This document shows positions 6,785 through 14,010 of a DNA stretch of 18,210 nt, one piece after another (the stretch's first letter is position 1; every line of letters starts with the position of its first letter). The notes under the pieces were generated by a model. The model worked only from the letters and a program-made list of their open reading frames with translations. It was not told the origin of the DNA and searched no databases. The stretch comes from Actinomycetes bacterium (GTDB lineage Bacteria; Actinomycetota; Actinomycetes; Mycobacteriales; Mycobacteriaceae), in assembly GCA_023415515.1 (NCBI GenBank), contig JAEZKH010000274.1, forward strand, positions 1-18,210, read 5' to 3'. Made by a program: the position numbers and the translations under genes.

Positions 6785-7639
6785 ATGACGTGCATGGCCG
6801 GGTTCGGTGACGTGATGGAGTGGGCAAAACAGCAGGTCGGCTCGCGGGTGCCGAAGGCCGATCTCGATCAGCGCGATCCGGACTACATCCGCGAGCAACT
6901 ACCCGGGCTGTGGCTCCTTGCCTCGCTGTACTTCAGGGCCGACGTCCGCGGACTCGACCGCATCCCGGCCAAGGGCCCGGTGCTGCTGGTCGGCAATCAC
7001 AGCGGCGGCAACCTTCCGCCCGACACGTTCGTGTTCACGCTGGCGTTCTGTTCGTACTTCGGCGTGGAGCGGCCGTTCTACCAACTCGCGCACAACCTCG
7101 TGGTCTCGATGCCCGGGCTGGGATCGCTGCGAAAGTTCGGCACCGTCGCCGCCAACCACGACAACGCCACGCTCGCCCTGAAGTCAGGCGCCGCGCTGCT
7201 GGTGTACCCCGGTGGCGACTACGAGGTGTTCCGGCCCTCGTGGAAACGTCACGAGGTGGACTTCGGCGGCAGGAAGGGCTACGTCAAACTCGCCCGCGAA
7301 GCCGGAGTGCCGATCGTGCCCATCGCCAGCGTCGGCGGCCAGGAGGCGGCGCTGTTCGTCGACCGCGGCCAATGGCTGGCCAGGCTGTTGCGGGTGGACA
7401 AGATGGCCCGTCTCAAGAGCGTGCCCATCCTGCTGGCACCACCATGGGGACTGGCCGTCAGCGACATGGTGCCGCGGCTGCCGCTGCCGACCAAGATCGC
7501 GATCGAGGTGCAGGAACCGATCGCCGCAGAGGACATCGCGGCAGGCGACGACGACGTCATCGACGACAAGGTTCTCAGCAGCCTGCAGAGCGGGGTGGAC
7601 AGGCTGGCTGCCGAACGACGATTCCCGGTGATCGGCTAG
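6785..7639 (+). CDS. PlsC-like lysophospholipid acyltransferase family protein
   Basis: A 284-residue acyltransferase of the PlsC/LPLAT fold. Motif I is NHSGGNLPPD (71-80), with the catalytic H72 and D80; the spacing is longer than the classic HX4D. Motif III is YPGGDYEVFRP (141-151), the counterpart of FPEG. Motif IV is GVPIVPIASVGGQE (174-187). The region ADVRGLDRIPAKGPVLLVGNHSG is the usual lead-in strand. Such enzymes move an acyl group from acyl-CoA or acyl carrier protein to a lipid or glycolipid acceptor at the inner membrane; which acceptor cannot be read. The ATG at 6785 is favoured by a weak GGGCGA element (6772-6777), with an in-frame ATG at 6794 as the alternative. A START-domain gene follows after 7 bases. 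It is divergent from the di-iron/reductase pair. Confidence 0.85.
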   Translation: MTCMAGFGDVMEWAKQQVGSRVPKADLDQRDPDYIREQLPGLWLLASLYFRADVRGLDRIPAKGPVLLVGNHSGGNLPPDTFVFTLAFCSYFGVERPFYQLAHNLVVSMPGLGSLRKFGTVAANHDNATLALKSGAALLVYPGGDYEVFRPSWKRHEVDFGGRKGYVKLAREAGVPIVPIASVGGQEAALFVDRGQWLARLLRVDKMARLKSVPILLAPPWGLAVSDMVPRLPLPTKIAIEVQEPIAAEDIAAGDDDVIDDKVLSSLQSGVDRLAAERRFPVIG

Positions 7640-7646
7640 GGACGAG

Positions 7647-8081
7647 ATGAGACTGCAACGACGAGTGGAGATCGACGCCAGCCGCGACGCGGTGTGGAAA
7701 CAGATCAGCGACCCGGCCCGCTACCCCGAATTCATGGCCAACCTCGAACGCTGGGACACCATGACCGAGGGGCCGGTGGCAGTGGGCTCCCGCTACACCG
7801 GGCACTGGAAGATCGGCTCGGTCCCCGTCGGCGGGGTGATCGAGGTCGTGGAGTTCGACGAGGGCCGCGACCTGGCCTGGATCGGCATCACGGGGGTCAC
7901 CCAACGCGGCCGGTTCCGGCTGCGCGACTGCCCCGACGGCCGGACCAAGGTGAGCTTCCGGATGTCCTACGAGGCGCCGGGCGGCGTCCTCGGGTTGGTG
8001 GCCGACTGGGTTGCCGCGCGCCAGGTCGGCCGGACCATGACACAGACCCTGGAAAACCTGCGAAAGCTCGCCGAGGGCTAA
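7647..8081 (+). CDS. SRPBCC/START-domain protein (polyketide cyclase-like)
   Basis: A 144-residue single-domain SRPBCC protein. The opening pattern VEIDASRDAVWKQISDPARYPEFMANLERW is the first strand and two short helices that close the hydrophobic cavity. RRGRF-type strands follow (GTRYTGHW-like 48-55, VIEVVEFDEGRDLAWIG), and the long C-terminal helix is VGRTMTQTLENLRKLAEG. Members bind or modify lipids, polyketides or hydrophobic ligands; no catalytic residue can be assigned here. The ATG at 7647 is preceded by GGGACGAG, a fair ribosome site, and lies 7 bases after the acyltransferase stop, so the two share a message. A lipid-binding helper for the acyltransferase is a reasonable guess. Its TAA stop overlaps the stop of the secreted protein on the other strand (8078-8081). 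Confidence 0.88.
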   Translation: MRLQRRVEIDASRDAVWKQISDPARYPEFMANLERWDTMTEGPVAVGSRYTGHWKIGSVPVGGVIEVVEFDEGRDLAWIGITGVTQRGRFRLRDCPDGRTKVSFRMSYEAPGGVLGLVADWVAARQVGRTMTQTLENLRKLAEG

Positions 8082-8515
8082 CCGAGCGGCGGCGGCGGGG
8101 GCACCGGTGAGGTGGGAACGCCGACGTTCGAGCCGGGGGCGATCGGCACCTGCTCGGGCCGCAGCGTGTTACCGCCCACCGCGCCGGGAGCGCCACCGGT
8201 GCCGAGGGCGCCCGATTCGGCCATCTCCTGGGCGGCCTCCTCTGTGCAATCCAGGTTGAGCAACATCCGGTTGTTGCCGCCCATCTTCTGGCTGGTCACC
8301 ATGCACTGCGCCTGCGGGAGCGCGCTGCCGACCGCGCCGCCGAAACCGGTGCTCAAGCCCATTCCGTGCAGAATCTTCACGGCCTTGTAATAGGGCTCGC
8401 CGATCACATTCATCTGGTTCGGGTTCACCGGGTCCGCAGCGGCGGTTCCCGCGCTGATCAGGCCGATCGTTCCCGCGGCTACCGCGGTTGCGCCCAGGAC
8501 GACGAGCTTTTCCAC
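8078..8515 (-). CDS. Small secreted protein, two cysteines, Pro-rich tail
   Basis: A 145-residue exported protein with a signal peptide (hydrophobic residues 4-25, cleavage near GTAAA-DP at 28). The mature domain (about 29-92) contains GEPYYKAVKILHGMG and two cysteines, C71 and C90, likely a disulphide. The G..YYKAV..L..MG pattern is mildly like a PASTA repeat, but I am not sure of it. The tail (about 100-145) is Gly/Pro-rich and ends in PPPPPLG, a type of low-complexity ending common in mycobacterial cell-wall proteins. The start is GTG at 8515, with a strong ribosome site GGGAGAGG (8527-8520) and a -10 box TATGTT (8550-8545). No function can be named. It does not share a message with malQ as far as the sequence shows. 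Confidence 0.8.
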   Translation of the reverse strand: MEKLVVLGATAVAAGTIGLISAGTAAADPVNPNQMNVIGEPYYKAVKILHGMGLSTGFGGAVGSALPQAQCMVTSQKMGGNNRMLLNLDCTEEAAQEMAESGALGTGGAPGAVGGNTLRPEQVPIAPGSNVGVPTSPVPPPPPLG

Positions 8516-8544
8516 GTGACCTCTCCCTAAGTCGGTGCGCTGCG

Positions 8545-8550
8545 AACATA
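8545..8550 (-). promoter_or_regulatory. -10 box of the secreted-protein gene
   Basis: TATGTT on the minus strand, in the 79-base gap between malQ and the secreted gene. A transcript starting near 8538 would give a leader of about 23 bases containing the GGGAGAGG ribosome site. Confidence 0.4.
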
Positions 8551-8594
8551 TCGCAGGCGTGACAAATGTGAAACCGGTGAAGAACGGCTCAGCG

Positions 8595-10739
8595 TTACAC
8601 CTGGGTGGTCACGGCGGCGTGCAACGCTTCGCAGAGCGCGGCCGCCCGGGGATCGCTGAACACCTCCTCCAGATACAACCGGCGGCCGTCGGGGCCACCG
8701 AGCGGGATGCGCCAGTTCGGATATTCGTCGGTGGTGCCGGGCTGGTTCTGGGTGCGCATCTCGCCGACCGCATCGGCCAGCGAGAGGCACAGCAGACGCG
8801 ACGGGGTCATGCCGAGATACCGGTACAGCGCGAGCACGGTGTCGTCGACCCCGGGCTTTTCTCCCAACAGACCGGCCAGCCGCAGTTCCGCCACCCATGC
8901 CGACTGTTCGGCCCTGTCGTCGGCCAGCTCATCCTCGACCGGCCGGGTCAACAACCCGAGCTCCGCCCGCAGCCGGACGTGCTCGCCCGCGAGGTAGCCC
9001 GCGGTCGGGGGAAGGTCGTGAGTCGTCACCGACGACAGGCAGAACTCACGCCAGCGATGCGCCTGCAGCGGTTTGCCTGCCGCGGTCGGGTCGTCGCGGT
9101 CCAATTCAAACTACAGGATCGACGTGCCGAGCAGCCCGCGGCGCGCGAGGTAGTCGCGCACCCACGGCTCCACCGTGCCGAGATCCTCGCCGACCACGAC
9201 GGCCTCGGCGCGGTGTGCCTCCAACGCGAGGATGCCGATCATCGCCTCGTGGTCGTAGTACACGTAGGTGCCCTCGGTGGGTGCTGCGCCGTTCGGTATC
9301 CACCACAGCCGGAACAACCCGATGATGTGATCGACGCGAATTCCGCTGGCGTGCCGGAGGATCGCGTTGACCATGGCCCGGAACGGTTCATAGCCCGTCT
9401 CGACCAATTGATCCGGGCGCCACGGTGGTTGAGACCAGTCCTGGCCGAGCTGGTTGAACTCGTCGGGGGGGGCTCCGGCGGTGACACCCAGGGCAAGGAC
9501 ATCCTGCATGGCCCATGCGTCGGCGCCGTCGGGGTCGACCCCAACCGCGAGATCCTGCATGATGCCCAGTTCCATGCCCGCCCGCACGGCGGTCGACTGC
9601 GCGTTGGCCAGCTGATCGTCGAGCTGCCACTGCAGCCACCGGTGGAAGTCGACGGTCTCGGGGTGTTTGGCCGCGTACGCGGCGACCGCGGGGTTGGACG
9701 GCCTGAGGTATTTCTTCGGCCAGCGATGCCAGTCCGAGCCGTGCCGCTCCGCCAGCGCGCACCAAGTCGCGAAGTCGTCGAGTGTGCGGCCTTCGCGGGC
9801 CCGGTAGGCGTCGTAGGCGAGCTGTCGGCCGGCCGAACGCTCGACGCGGTAAACGCTTTCCAGCGCATCGCGTTTGGCCGCCCACGCCGCGTCCCTGTCG
9901 ATCAGTTCCGCACGCCGGATGGCCGCTTTCAGCTCGACCCGCCTGCGCCGGATTCGGCTGCGCCGCCGCACCTCGGCGAATTCCGGGATCGCCTCCGGCC
10001 GCAGATACAGCGGGTTGACGTAACGGCGGGTCGTCGGCAGGTACGGCGAAGGCTCCATCGGTGCCACCGGCGCGGCGGCGTGCATCGGATTGACCAGGAT
10101 GTATCCCGCGCCGTGTTTCGCTCCTGACCACACCGCGAGGTCGGTCAGATCGGTCAGATCGCCCACACCCCATGATCTTTCGGATTGGATGCTGTAGAGC
10201 TGCGTGGCCAGTCCCCAGATCCGTTTGGCACCGAGCCGCGGCGGCATCTCGAGTCTGGCGGGCACGACGATCAGCGATATACTCGATTCCGACGAACCTG
10301 CCTGCAGGTAGAGCCTGTGATAGCCCAACGGCAGATCGGCGGGCAGTTCGAAAGTGGCCTCGCCGACCAGCCGGTCACCGAGATCGTATGGGGGAGTGTG
10401 GTTTTCCAGTTGACGCAGACCTGCGCGTACGCTGCCGTCCTCGAGTCGGATCCACAGGCCGACCGGCTCACCGTGCGTGACGTGGACCCAGAAGGTGGAT
10501 TCGCTGTCGGCATGGGCCACGATCGTCTGCGGGAGCGGGCGGATCCAGTACTGCCGCTCATGCGCCTCGAGCGCGACCGTTCGGTCGTCCTCGGTGCCGG
10601 CCTGCACACCGAGCGCCGCGAGGACCGCCACCAACGTCGAGTCGGGCACGTCGACGTACCGACCCGACCAGTCCTGGTATTCGGTGGCGACGCCGTAGCG
10701 ACGGGCAAGCTCGCCTAGTGACGGCGGGGTCTCGGCCAT
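8595..10739 (-). pseudogene. malQ: 4-alpha-glucanotransferase (amylomaltase), interrupted by in-frame amber codon
   Basis: The reading frame from 10739 to 8595 encodes a whole MalQ of 714 residues, close to the expected length of about 720. One TAG at 9113-9111 cuts it after residue 542. The residues before the break are LLGTSIL, and the frame resumes in phase as FELDRDD...CLSSVTTHDLPPTAGY. In the family the broken position is Trp (GTSILWFE), so TGG to TAG is a one-base change. Domain order fits amylomaltase: an N-terminal module (1-165), then the TIM barrel starting RIWGLATQLYSI. Catalytic residues are D470 (RVDH nucleophile) and E518 (GEDLG acid/base), with D575 (THDLPP) after the stop. Without D575 the truncated product should be inactive. 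MalQ transfers maltosyl chains in glycogen and maltose use. The gene lies 24 bases after the decarboxylase gene on the same strand. It is either a true recent loss or a sequencing error; a small possibility is readthrough. Confidence 0.88.
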
Positions 10740-10763
10740 GCGGTCAATCTTGCCTGCTGATCG

Positions 10764-12110
10764 TCACTCTTGATCGACATCGCGGCTCAACAGGTCGTCC
10801 CAGGTGTCGCGGCGGACCGCCAGTCGCGCTCTGCCGTCGCGGGCGAAGACCACCGGCACCCGGCGCGCGCCGTTGTACTGATTGGACATCGTGTAGCAAT
10901 AGGCGCCGGTTACCGGCACCGCGAGCAGATCGCCGACGACAGGGTCACGCAGCTCGACGCCGTCGACGAGTTGGTCGCCCGATTCGCAGTGTCGTCCAAC
11001 GACGGTGACCCGTTCGCCACCGCCACCGACCCTGTCGACCAGTGCCGCCTCGAACCGCTGGCCGGTCAACGACACCTCGAGGTTGTCGCCCATCCCGCCG
11101 TCGACCGCGACGTGCGTGACCAGTCCACGCTTGACCGTGGTGATGCGGTACACCGTGCATGCGCTCGCCGCGACCATGCTTCGACCCGGCTCGACGATGA
11201 TGCGGCTGCCCGCCGGCAGCAGCGCGCGGGCCTGCGCGGTCATCGCTTCGGCGTAGTCGACGACGGTGGGCGGGTGCTCGTCGTATGTGTAGCGCACACC
11301 GAGCCCGCCGCCGAGGTCGTAGGTGTCGAAGGTGCCCAGTTCGGCGATCGGCTCGACGGCGGCCGCCAGCTGTTCGACGTTCAACAGCTGAGAGCCGACA
11401 TGAGTGTGCACACCGTCGACCTGAAGGACCGTGCTGTGCTCGATCCTGGTGATCGCGGCACGGGCGTCGTCGGGCATCAGACCGAACTTGGTACCTGCGT
11501 GGCCAGTGGCCTGCGACGCATGGGTGGTCGCCGCCACTCCAGGGATGACCCGGACCAGACAGCGTTGCCTGCGTCCGCGCGGCACGATGCGTTCCAACCG
11601 GTCGATGTCGTCGAAATTGTCGACGACGACGAGGCCGACGCCGTGGGCGACCGCCATCTCGAGTTCTTCGTCGGTCTTGGCGTTGCCGTGCAGGATCACC
11701 CGGTCGGGGTCGATCCCCGCCTTGATCGCGGACAGGATCTCGCCCCCACCCGCCACGTCGAGGTGAAGGCCCTCGGTGGCCATCACCCGTTGAATCGCTG
11801 TGCACGGGAAGGATTTCGACGCGAACGCGACATCGCTGCGCGGCCAGCGGCTGCGGAACGCGGTCAGATACCGCCGCGCGCGGTCTCGCAGCGAGTCCTC
11901 GGCGACCACGATGGCGGGAGTGCCGAATTCGGCGGCGATGTCGTCGAGCCGGCACCCGCCCACCACAAGCGTGCCGTCGGTGTCGGTGTGCGAGCCCGGA
12001 GGGAACAGTCCAAGCGGGTCTTCGTCAGCAATGGCTTCGGTGCCCATCACCTCAGGGTCCCACTGCGACGCGCCGCCGGTGGCTCGATGATCGGTAACGT
12101 CGACGGTCAT
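10764..12110 (-). CDS. Diaminopimelate decarboxylase-like PLP enzyme (paralogue with altered substrate residues)
   Basis: A 448-residue fold-type III PLP enzyme of the LysA/ornithine decarboxylase family. The PLP lysine is K99 (FASKSF). HGNAK (141-145), HVGSQL (237-242), DLGGGLG (265-271), EPGRSM (307-312) and CESGD (375-379) are the standard landmarks, with C375 and E376 from the partner subunit. GAYCYTMSNQYN (402-413) supplies the PLP-contacting tyrosine. In true LysA, DNIRxxLY supplies an Arg and a Tyr that hold the substrate. Here the segment is DNLEVSLT (342-349), so the Arg is E345 and the Tyr is T349. This suggests a substrate other than meso-diaminopimelate, which is inference. The ATG at 12110 overlaps the start of the divergent MFS gene; an in-frame ATG at 12047 is the alternative. 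malQ follows 24 bases later. Confidence 0.85.
   Translation of the reverse strand: MTVDVTDHRATGGASQWDPEVMGTEAIADEDPLGLFPPGSHTDTDGTLVVGGCRLDDIAAEFGTPAIVVAEDSLRDRARRYLTAFRSRWPRSDVAFASKSFPCTAIQRVMATEGLHLDVAGGGEILSAIKAGIDPDRVILHGNAKTDEELEMAVAHGVGLVVVDNFDDIDRLERIVPRGRRQRCLVRVIPGVAATTHASQATGHAGTKFGLMPDDARAAITRIEHSTVLQVDGVHTHVGSQLLNVEQLAAAVEPIAELGTFDTYDLGGGLGVRYTYDEHPPTVVDYAEAMTAQARALLPAGSRIIVEPGRSMVAASACTVYRITTVKRGLVTHVAVDGGMGDNLEVSLTGQRFEAALVDRVGGGGERVTVVGRHCESGDQLVDGVELRDPVVGDLLAVPVTGAYCYTMSNQYNGARRVPVVFARDGRARLAVRRDTWDDLLSRDVDQE
12095..12100 (+). promoter_or_regulatory. -10 box of the MFS transporter gene
   Basis: TAACGT, 8 bases before the ATG at 12109, matches TANNNT and a leaderless start. 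It lies inside the first codons of the divergent decarboxylase gene as drawn from 12110, which is part of the reason to suspect that the decarboxylase starts at 12047. Confidence 0.45.
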
Positions 12111-13311
12111 GGCGCTCGAACGGGTCTGTCAGCTCGACACGGCGGTCCAGCACCGGCGGGCCAGGGCCGCCGTCGCCGCGTTGTTCTTGACCAACGGGGC
12201 GCTGTTCGCCAACCTGCTGCCCCGTTACCCCGAGATCAAAACCGATCTGGGGATGTCCAATGCCCTGTACGGGATGGCGATCGCAGCGTTTTCGGCGGGT
12301 GCGCTGGCGGCAGGACCGACGGCGGCCGCACTCATCCGCCGCTTCCGTTCATCGCGGGTCGCGGTGGCGGGCAGCATCGGCATAGCCGTGTTCGTGCTCG
12401 TCGCGGCGCTGGCGCCGTCGGCCTTCTCGCTCGCCGCGGCGCTCTTCGTCGCCGGAGCCGCCGACGCGGTCACCGACGTCGGGCAGAACGCCCACGCGCT
12501 GCGTCTGCAGCGCAAATACGGTCGCTCGATCATCAACTCGCTGCATGCGGTGTGGTCGGCCGGCGCGGTGCTCGGGGGCGCAATGGGTGCGGCGGCCATC
12601 GCGCTGGACATTCCCCGCGCCACGCATCTGGCCGTGTCCGCCGCCGTTTTCAGCGCTGTGGTGCTTGCCGCCTACCCGTTCCTGCTGCGCGGCGCCGACG
12701 AGGACGACCGTCCCGCGGCGGGCGTCGGAGCCCCGAAAGGACCTGGCTTCGCGGTATATGCCACGCTGATCGCCCTGGTGTTCATCGCGATCTGCGGTGC
12801 CGTTGTCGAGGATGCTGGAAGTTCCTGGGCCACAGTCTATTTGCGTGACAGCATTGGAACGTCTGGCGCGCTCGCAGCGTCCGGTTACATCGCGATGGTC
12901 GGGTGTCAGTTCGTGGGCAGGCTGATCGGGGACCGGTTGGTGGACCGGTTCGGCGAGCGCACCGTGGCCAGAGCGGGCGGATTCATCACCGCCGCGGGCA
13001 TGGGTGCGGCGCTGGCGTACCCAAGCGCGATCGGCACCATCGCGGGCTTCGCCGCGGCCGGGTTCGGGGTGGCCACCCTGGTACCTGCGGCCATGCACGG
13101 CGCCGATCAATTGCCGGGACTGCGCGCCGGAACGGGACTCACCGCGGTGACGTGGCTGATGCGGGTCGGCTTTGTCTCCTCGCCTCCGGTCGTGGGTCTG
13201 ATCGCCGATACGACCAGTCTGCGGGTCGGGTTGCTGGTGGTGCCCGCCGCGGGGGCGGGCGTGATGCTCCTGGCGGGCGCTCTCAGCCCGCGCCGCCCGC
13301 CACCTCGATAG
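12109..13311 (+). CDS. Major facilitator superfamily transporter
   Basis: A 400-residue inner-membrane protein with about 12 hydrophobic helices and short loops, the standard MFS size. The first helix begins VAALFLTNGALFANLLPRYPEIKTDLGMS, the pattern of the YbjJ-like or sugar/drug-exporter subgroup. A motif A-like loop, GRLIGDRLVDRFGERTVARAGG (about 267-288), follows helix 8. An Asp/Gln/Asn cluster in helix 4 (AADAVTDVGQNAHALRL) is polar and could face the substrate path. The substrate cannot be read from the sequence. The ATG at 12109 is supported by a -10 box at 12095-12100. The gene is head-to-head with the decarboxylase, so a shared pathway (such as export of the amine product) is possible but unproven. 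Its last 29 bases overlap the SMR gene on the other strand. Confidence 0.88.
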   Translation: MALERVCQLDTAVQHRRARAAVAALFLTNGALFANLLPRYPEIKTDLGMSNALYGMAIAAFSAGALAAGPTAAALIRRFRSSRVAVAGSIGIAVFVLVAALAPSAFSLAAALFVAGAADAVTDVGQNAHALRLQRKYGRSIINSLHAVWSAGAVLGGAMGAAAIALDIPRATHLAVSAAVFSAVVLAAYPFLLRGADEDDRPAAGVGAPKGPGFAVYATLIALVFIAICGAVVEDAGSSWATVYLRDSIGTSGALAASGYIAMVGCQFVGRLIGDRLVDRFGERTVARAGGFITAAGMGAALAYPSAIGTIAGFAAAGFGVATLVPAAMHGADQLPGLRAGTGLTAVTWLMRVGFVSSPPVVGLIADTTSLRVGLLVVPAAGAGVMLLAGALSPRRPPPR

Positions 13312-13606
13312 TCAGCACGCCCGCCACGATCAGCGCGATGCCCAAACCCATCAGCCAGGTGAGCGGCTCGCGGAAGAGCGCCCGTGCCGCGATCGCCACC
13401 AGCGCGACCCCGCACGCCGTCCAGACGCCGTAGGCGATACCGACATGCATACCCAGTCTCAGCGTCAGCCACAGCAGTCCGAAGGAGGCGACGTAGCCGA
13501 CCACGACGGGGATGATCCAGATCCGCTTGCGCAGACCTTCGGATGCCCGCAGGGCGAGGGTCGCGATCACCTCGAACAGGATCGCGCCGGTCAGCGCGGC
13601 CCACAT
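13283..13606 (-). CDS. SMR-family small multidrug transporter subunit, second in pair
   Basis: A 107-residue protein of four membrane helices, the standard SMR size. Helix 1 carries the essential acidic residue, E12 (AILFEVIATLALRAS). GIAYGVWTACGVALVAIAA (56-74) is the helix 3 region with the conserved Trp, and helix 4 is LGIALIVAGVLTIEV. SMR proteins are dual-topology proton-coupled exporters of cationic compounds, guanidinium or polyamines. The ATG at 13606 shares its first base with the stop of the upstream SMR gene (TGATG), so the two are co-translated and probably form a heterodimer like EbrAB or YkkCD. The 3' end overlaps the convergent MFS gene by 29 bases. Which cation is exported is not visible. 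Confidence 0.88.
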   Translation of the reverse strand: MWAALTGAILFEVIATLALRASEGLRKRIWIIPVVVGYVASFGLLWLTLRLGMHVGIAYGVWTACGVALVAIAARALFREPLTWLMGLGIALIVAGVLTIEVAGGAG

Positions 13607-13944
13607 CAGGAGGTGACCTCAGATCCGTGCCGTGACCCCAACTCGACGCACAGCACCCCCGCGATGATCAAACCGATGCCCGCCGCGATCGGCAGCGTGA
13701 ACGGGTCGCCGAAAATCGTCGCCGCAAGCACCGCGGTGCCCGCTGTGCCGAGGGCGCCCCAGATCCCGTATGCGACACCGATCGACAGGCCGGCCCGCAA
13801 CACTGCTGTCAGCAATACGAACGCACCGGTGTAGCCCGCCACCACCACGATCAGCCAGGCCGAATGATCCTGTGAGGCACGGAGAGACAGCGTGGCTGCG
13901 ACCTCGACGACGATGGCAGCGCCGAGCAGTACCCACTTGCGCAC
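13606..13944 (-). CDS. SMR-family small multidrug transporter subunit, first in pair
   Basis: A 112-residue four-helix SMR protein. The key acidic residue is E14 (AAIVVEVAATLSLRAS). GLSIGVAYGIWGALGTAGTAVLAA is the helix 3 region and IAAGIGLIIAGVLCVELG helix 4; a short charged tail SRHGSEVTS follows. I chose the GTG at 13944, which gives the usual N-terminus just before helix 1. Support comes from a GGAG element (13951-13948) and a TAGCTT -10 box (13957-13952) ending 7 bases upstream, with TTGAAA as a possible -35 box (13982-13977, 19-base spacer). The open frame continues far upstream, but that part is antisense to the esterase gene. It pairs with the second SMR gene through a TGATG overlap. 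Confidence 0.86.
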   Translation of the reverse strand: MRKWVLLGAAIVVEVAATLSLRASQDHSAWLIVVVAGYTGAFVLLTAVLRAGLSIGVAYGIWGALGTAGTAVLAATIFGDPFTLPIAAGIGLIIAGVLCVELGSRHGSEVTS

Positions 13945-13951
13945 GCTCTCC

Positions 13952-14002
13952 AAGCTAGCGGACAGCACGCTGACGGTTTCAACGCCTACCGCCCGGTAAC
14001 AT
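13952..14002. promoter_or_regulatory. Divergent promoters for the SMR pair and the carboxylesterase
   Basis: On the minus strand TTGAAA (13982-13977) and TAGCTT (13957-13952) form a -35/-10 pair with a 19-base spacer for the SMR genes. On the plus strand TAACAT (13997-14002) is a -10 box for the esterase. Both -10 boxes sit at leaderless distance from their start codons (GTG 13944; ATG 14011). Confidence 0.5.
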
Positions 14003-14010
14003 CTATGTCG

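Noticed and set aside
5964..6788. 274-codon plus-strand frame opposite the di-iron gene
   Set aside because: It is a low-complexity Arg/Val/Asp-rich shadow of a gene with clear metal-ligand motifs on the other strand.
9102..9113. malQ break as a frameshift or as two separate genes
   Set aside because: Both parts are in the same frame and only the TAG separates them; the second part lacks a ribosome site and starts in the middle of the barrel.
8535..10127. 530-codon plus-strand open frame opposite malQ
   Set aside because: It is the mirror of a high-GC coding strand; its product is Arg/Gly/Pro-rich without motifs, while the minus strand has the clear MalQ motifs.
10141..10166. Short direct repeat (GATCGGTCA units) within malQ
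   Set aside because: It encodes DLTDLTDL, an ordinary coding repeat in the family's GDLxDL region.
10770..12848. 692-codon plus-strand open frame opposite the decarboxylase and running into the MFS gene
   Set aside because: It has no recognisable domain and crosses two well-supported genes; long antisense frames are common at this GC content.
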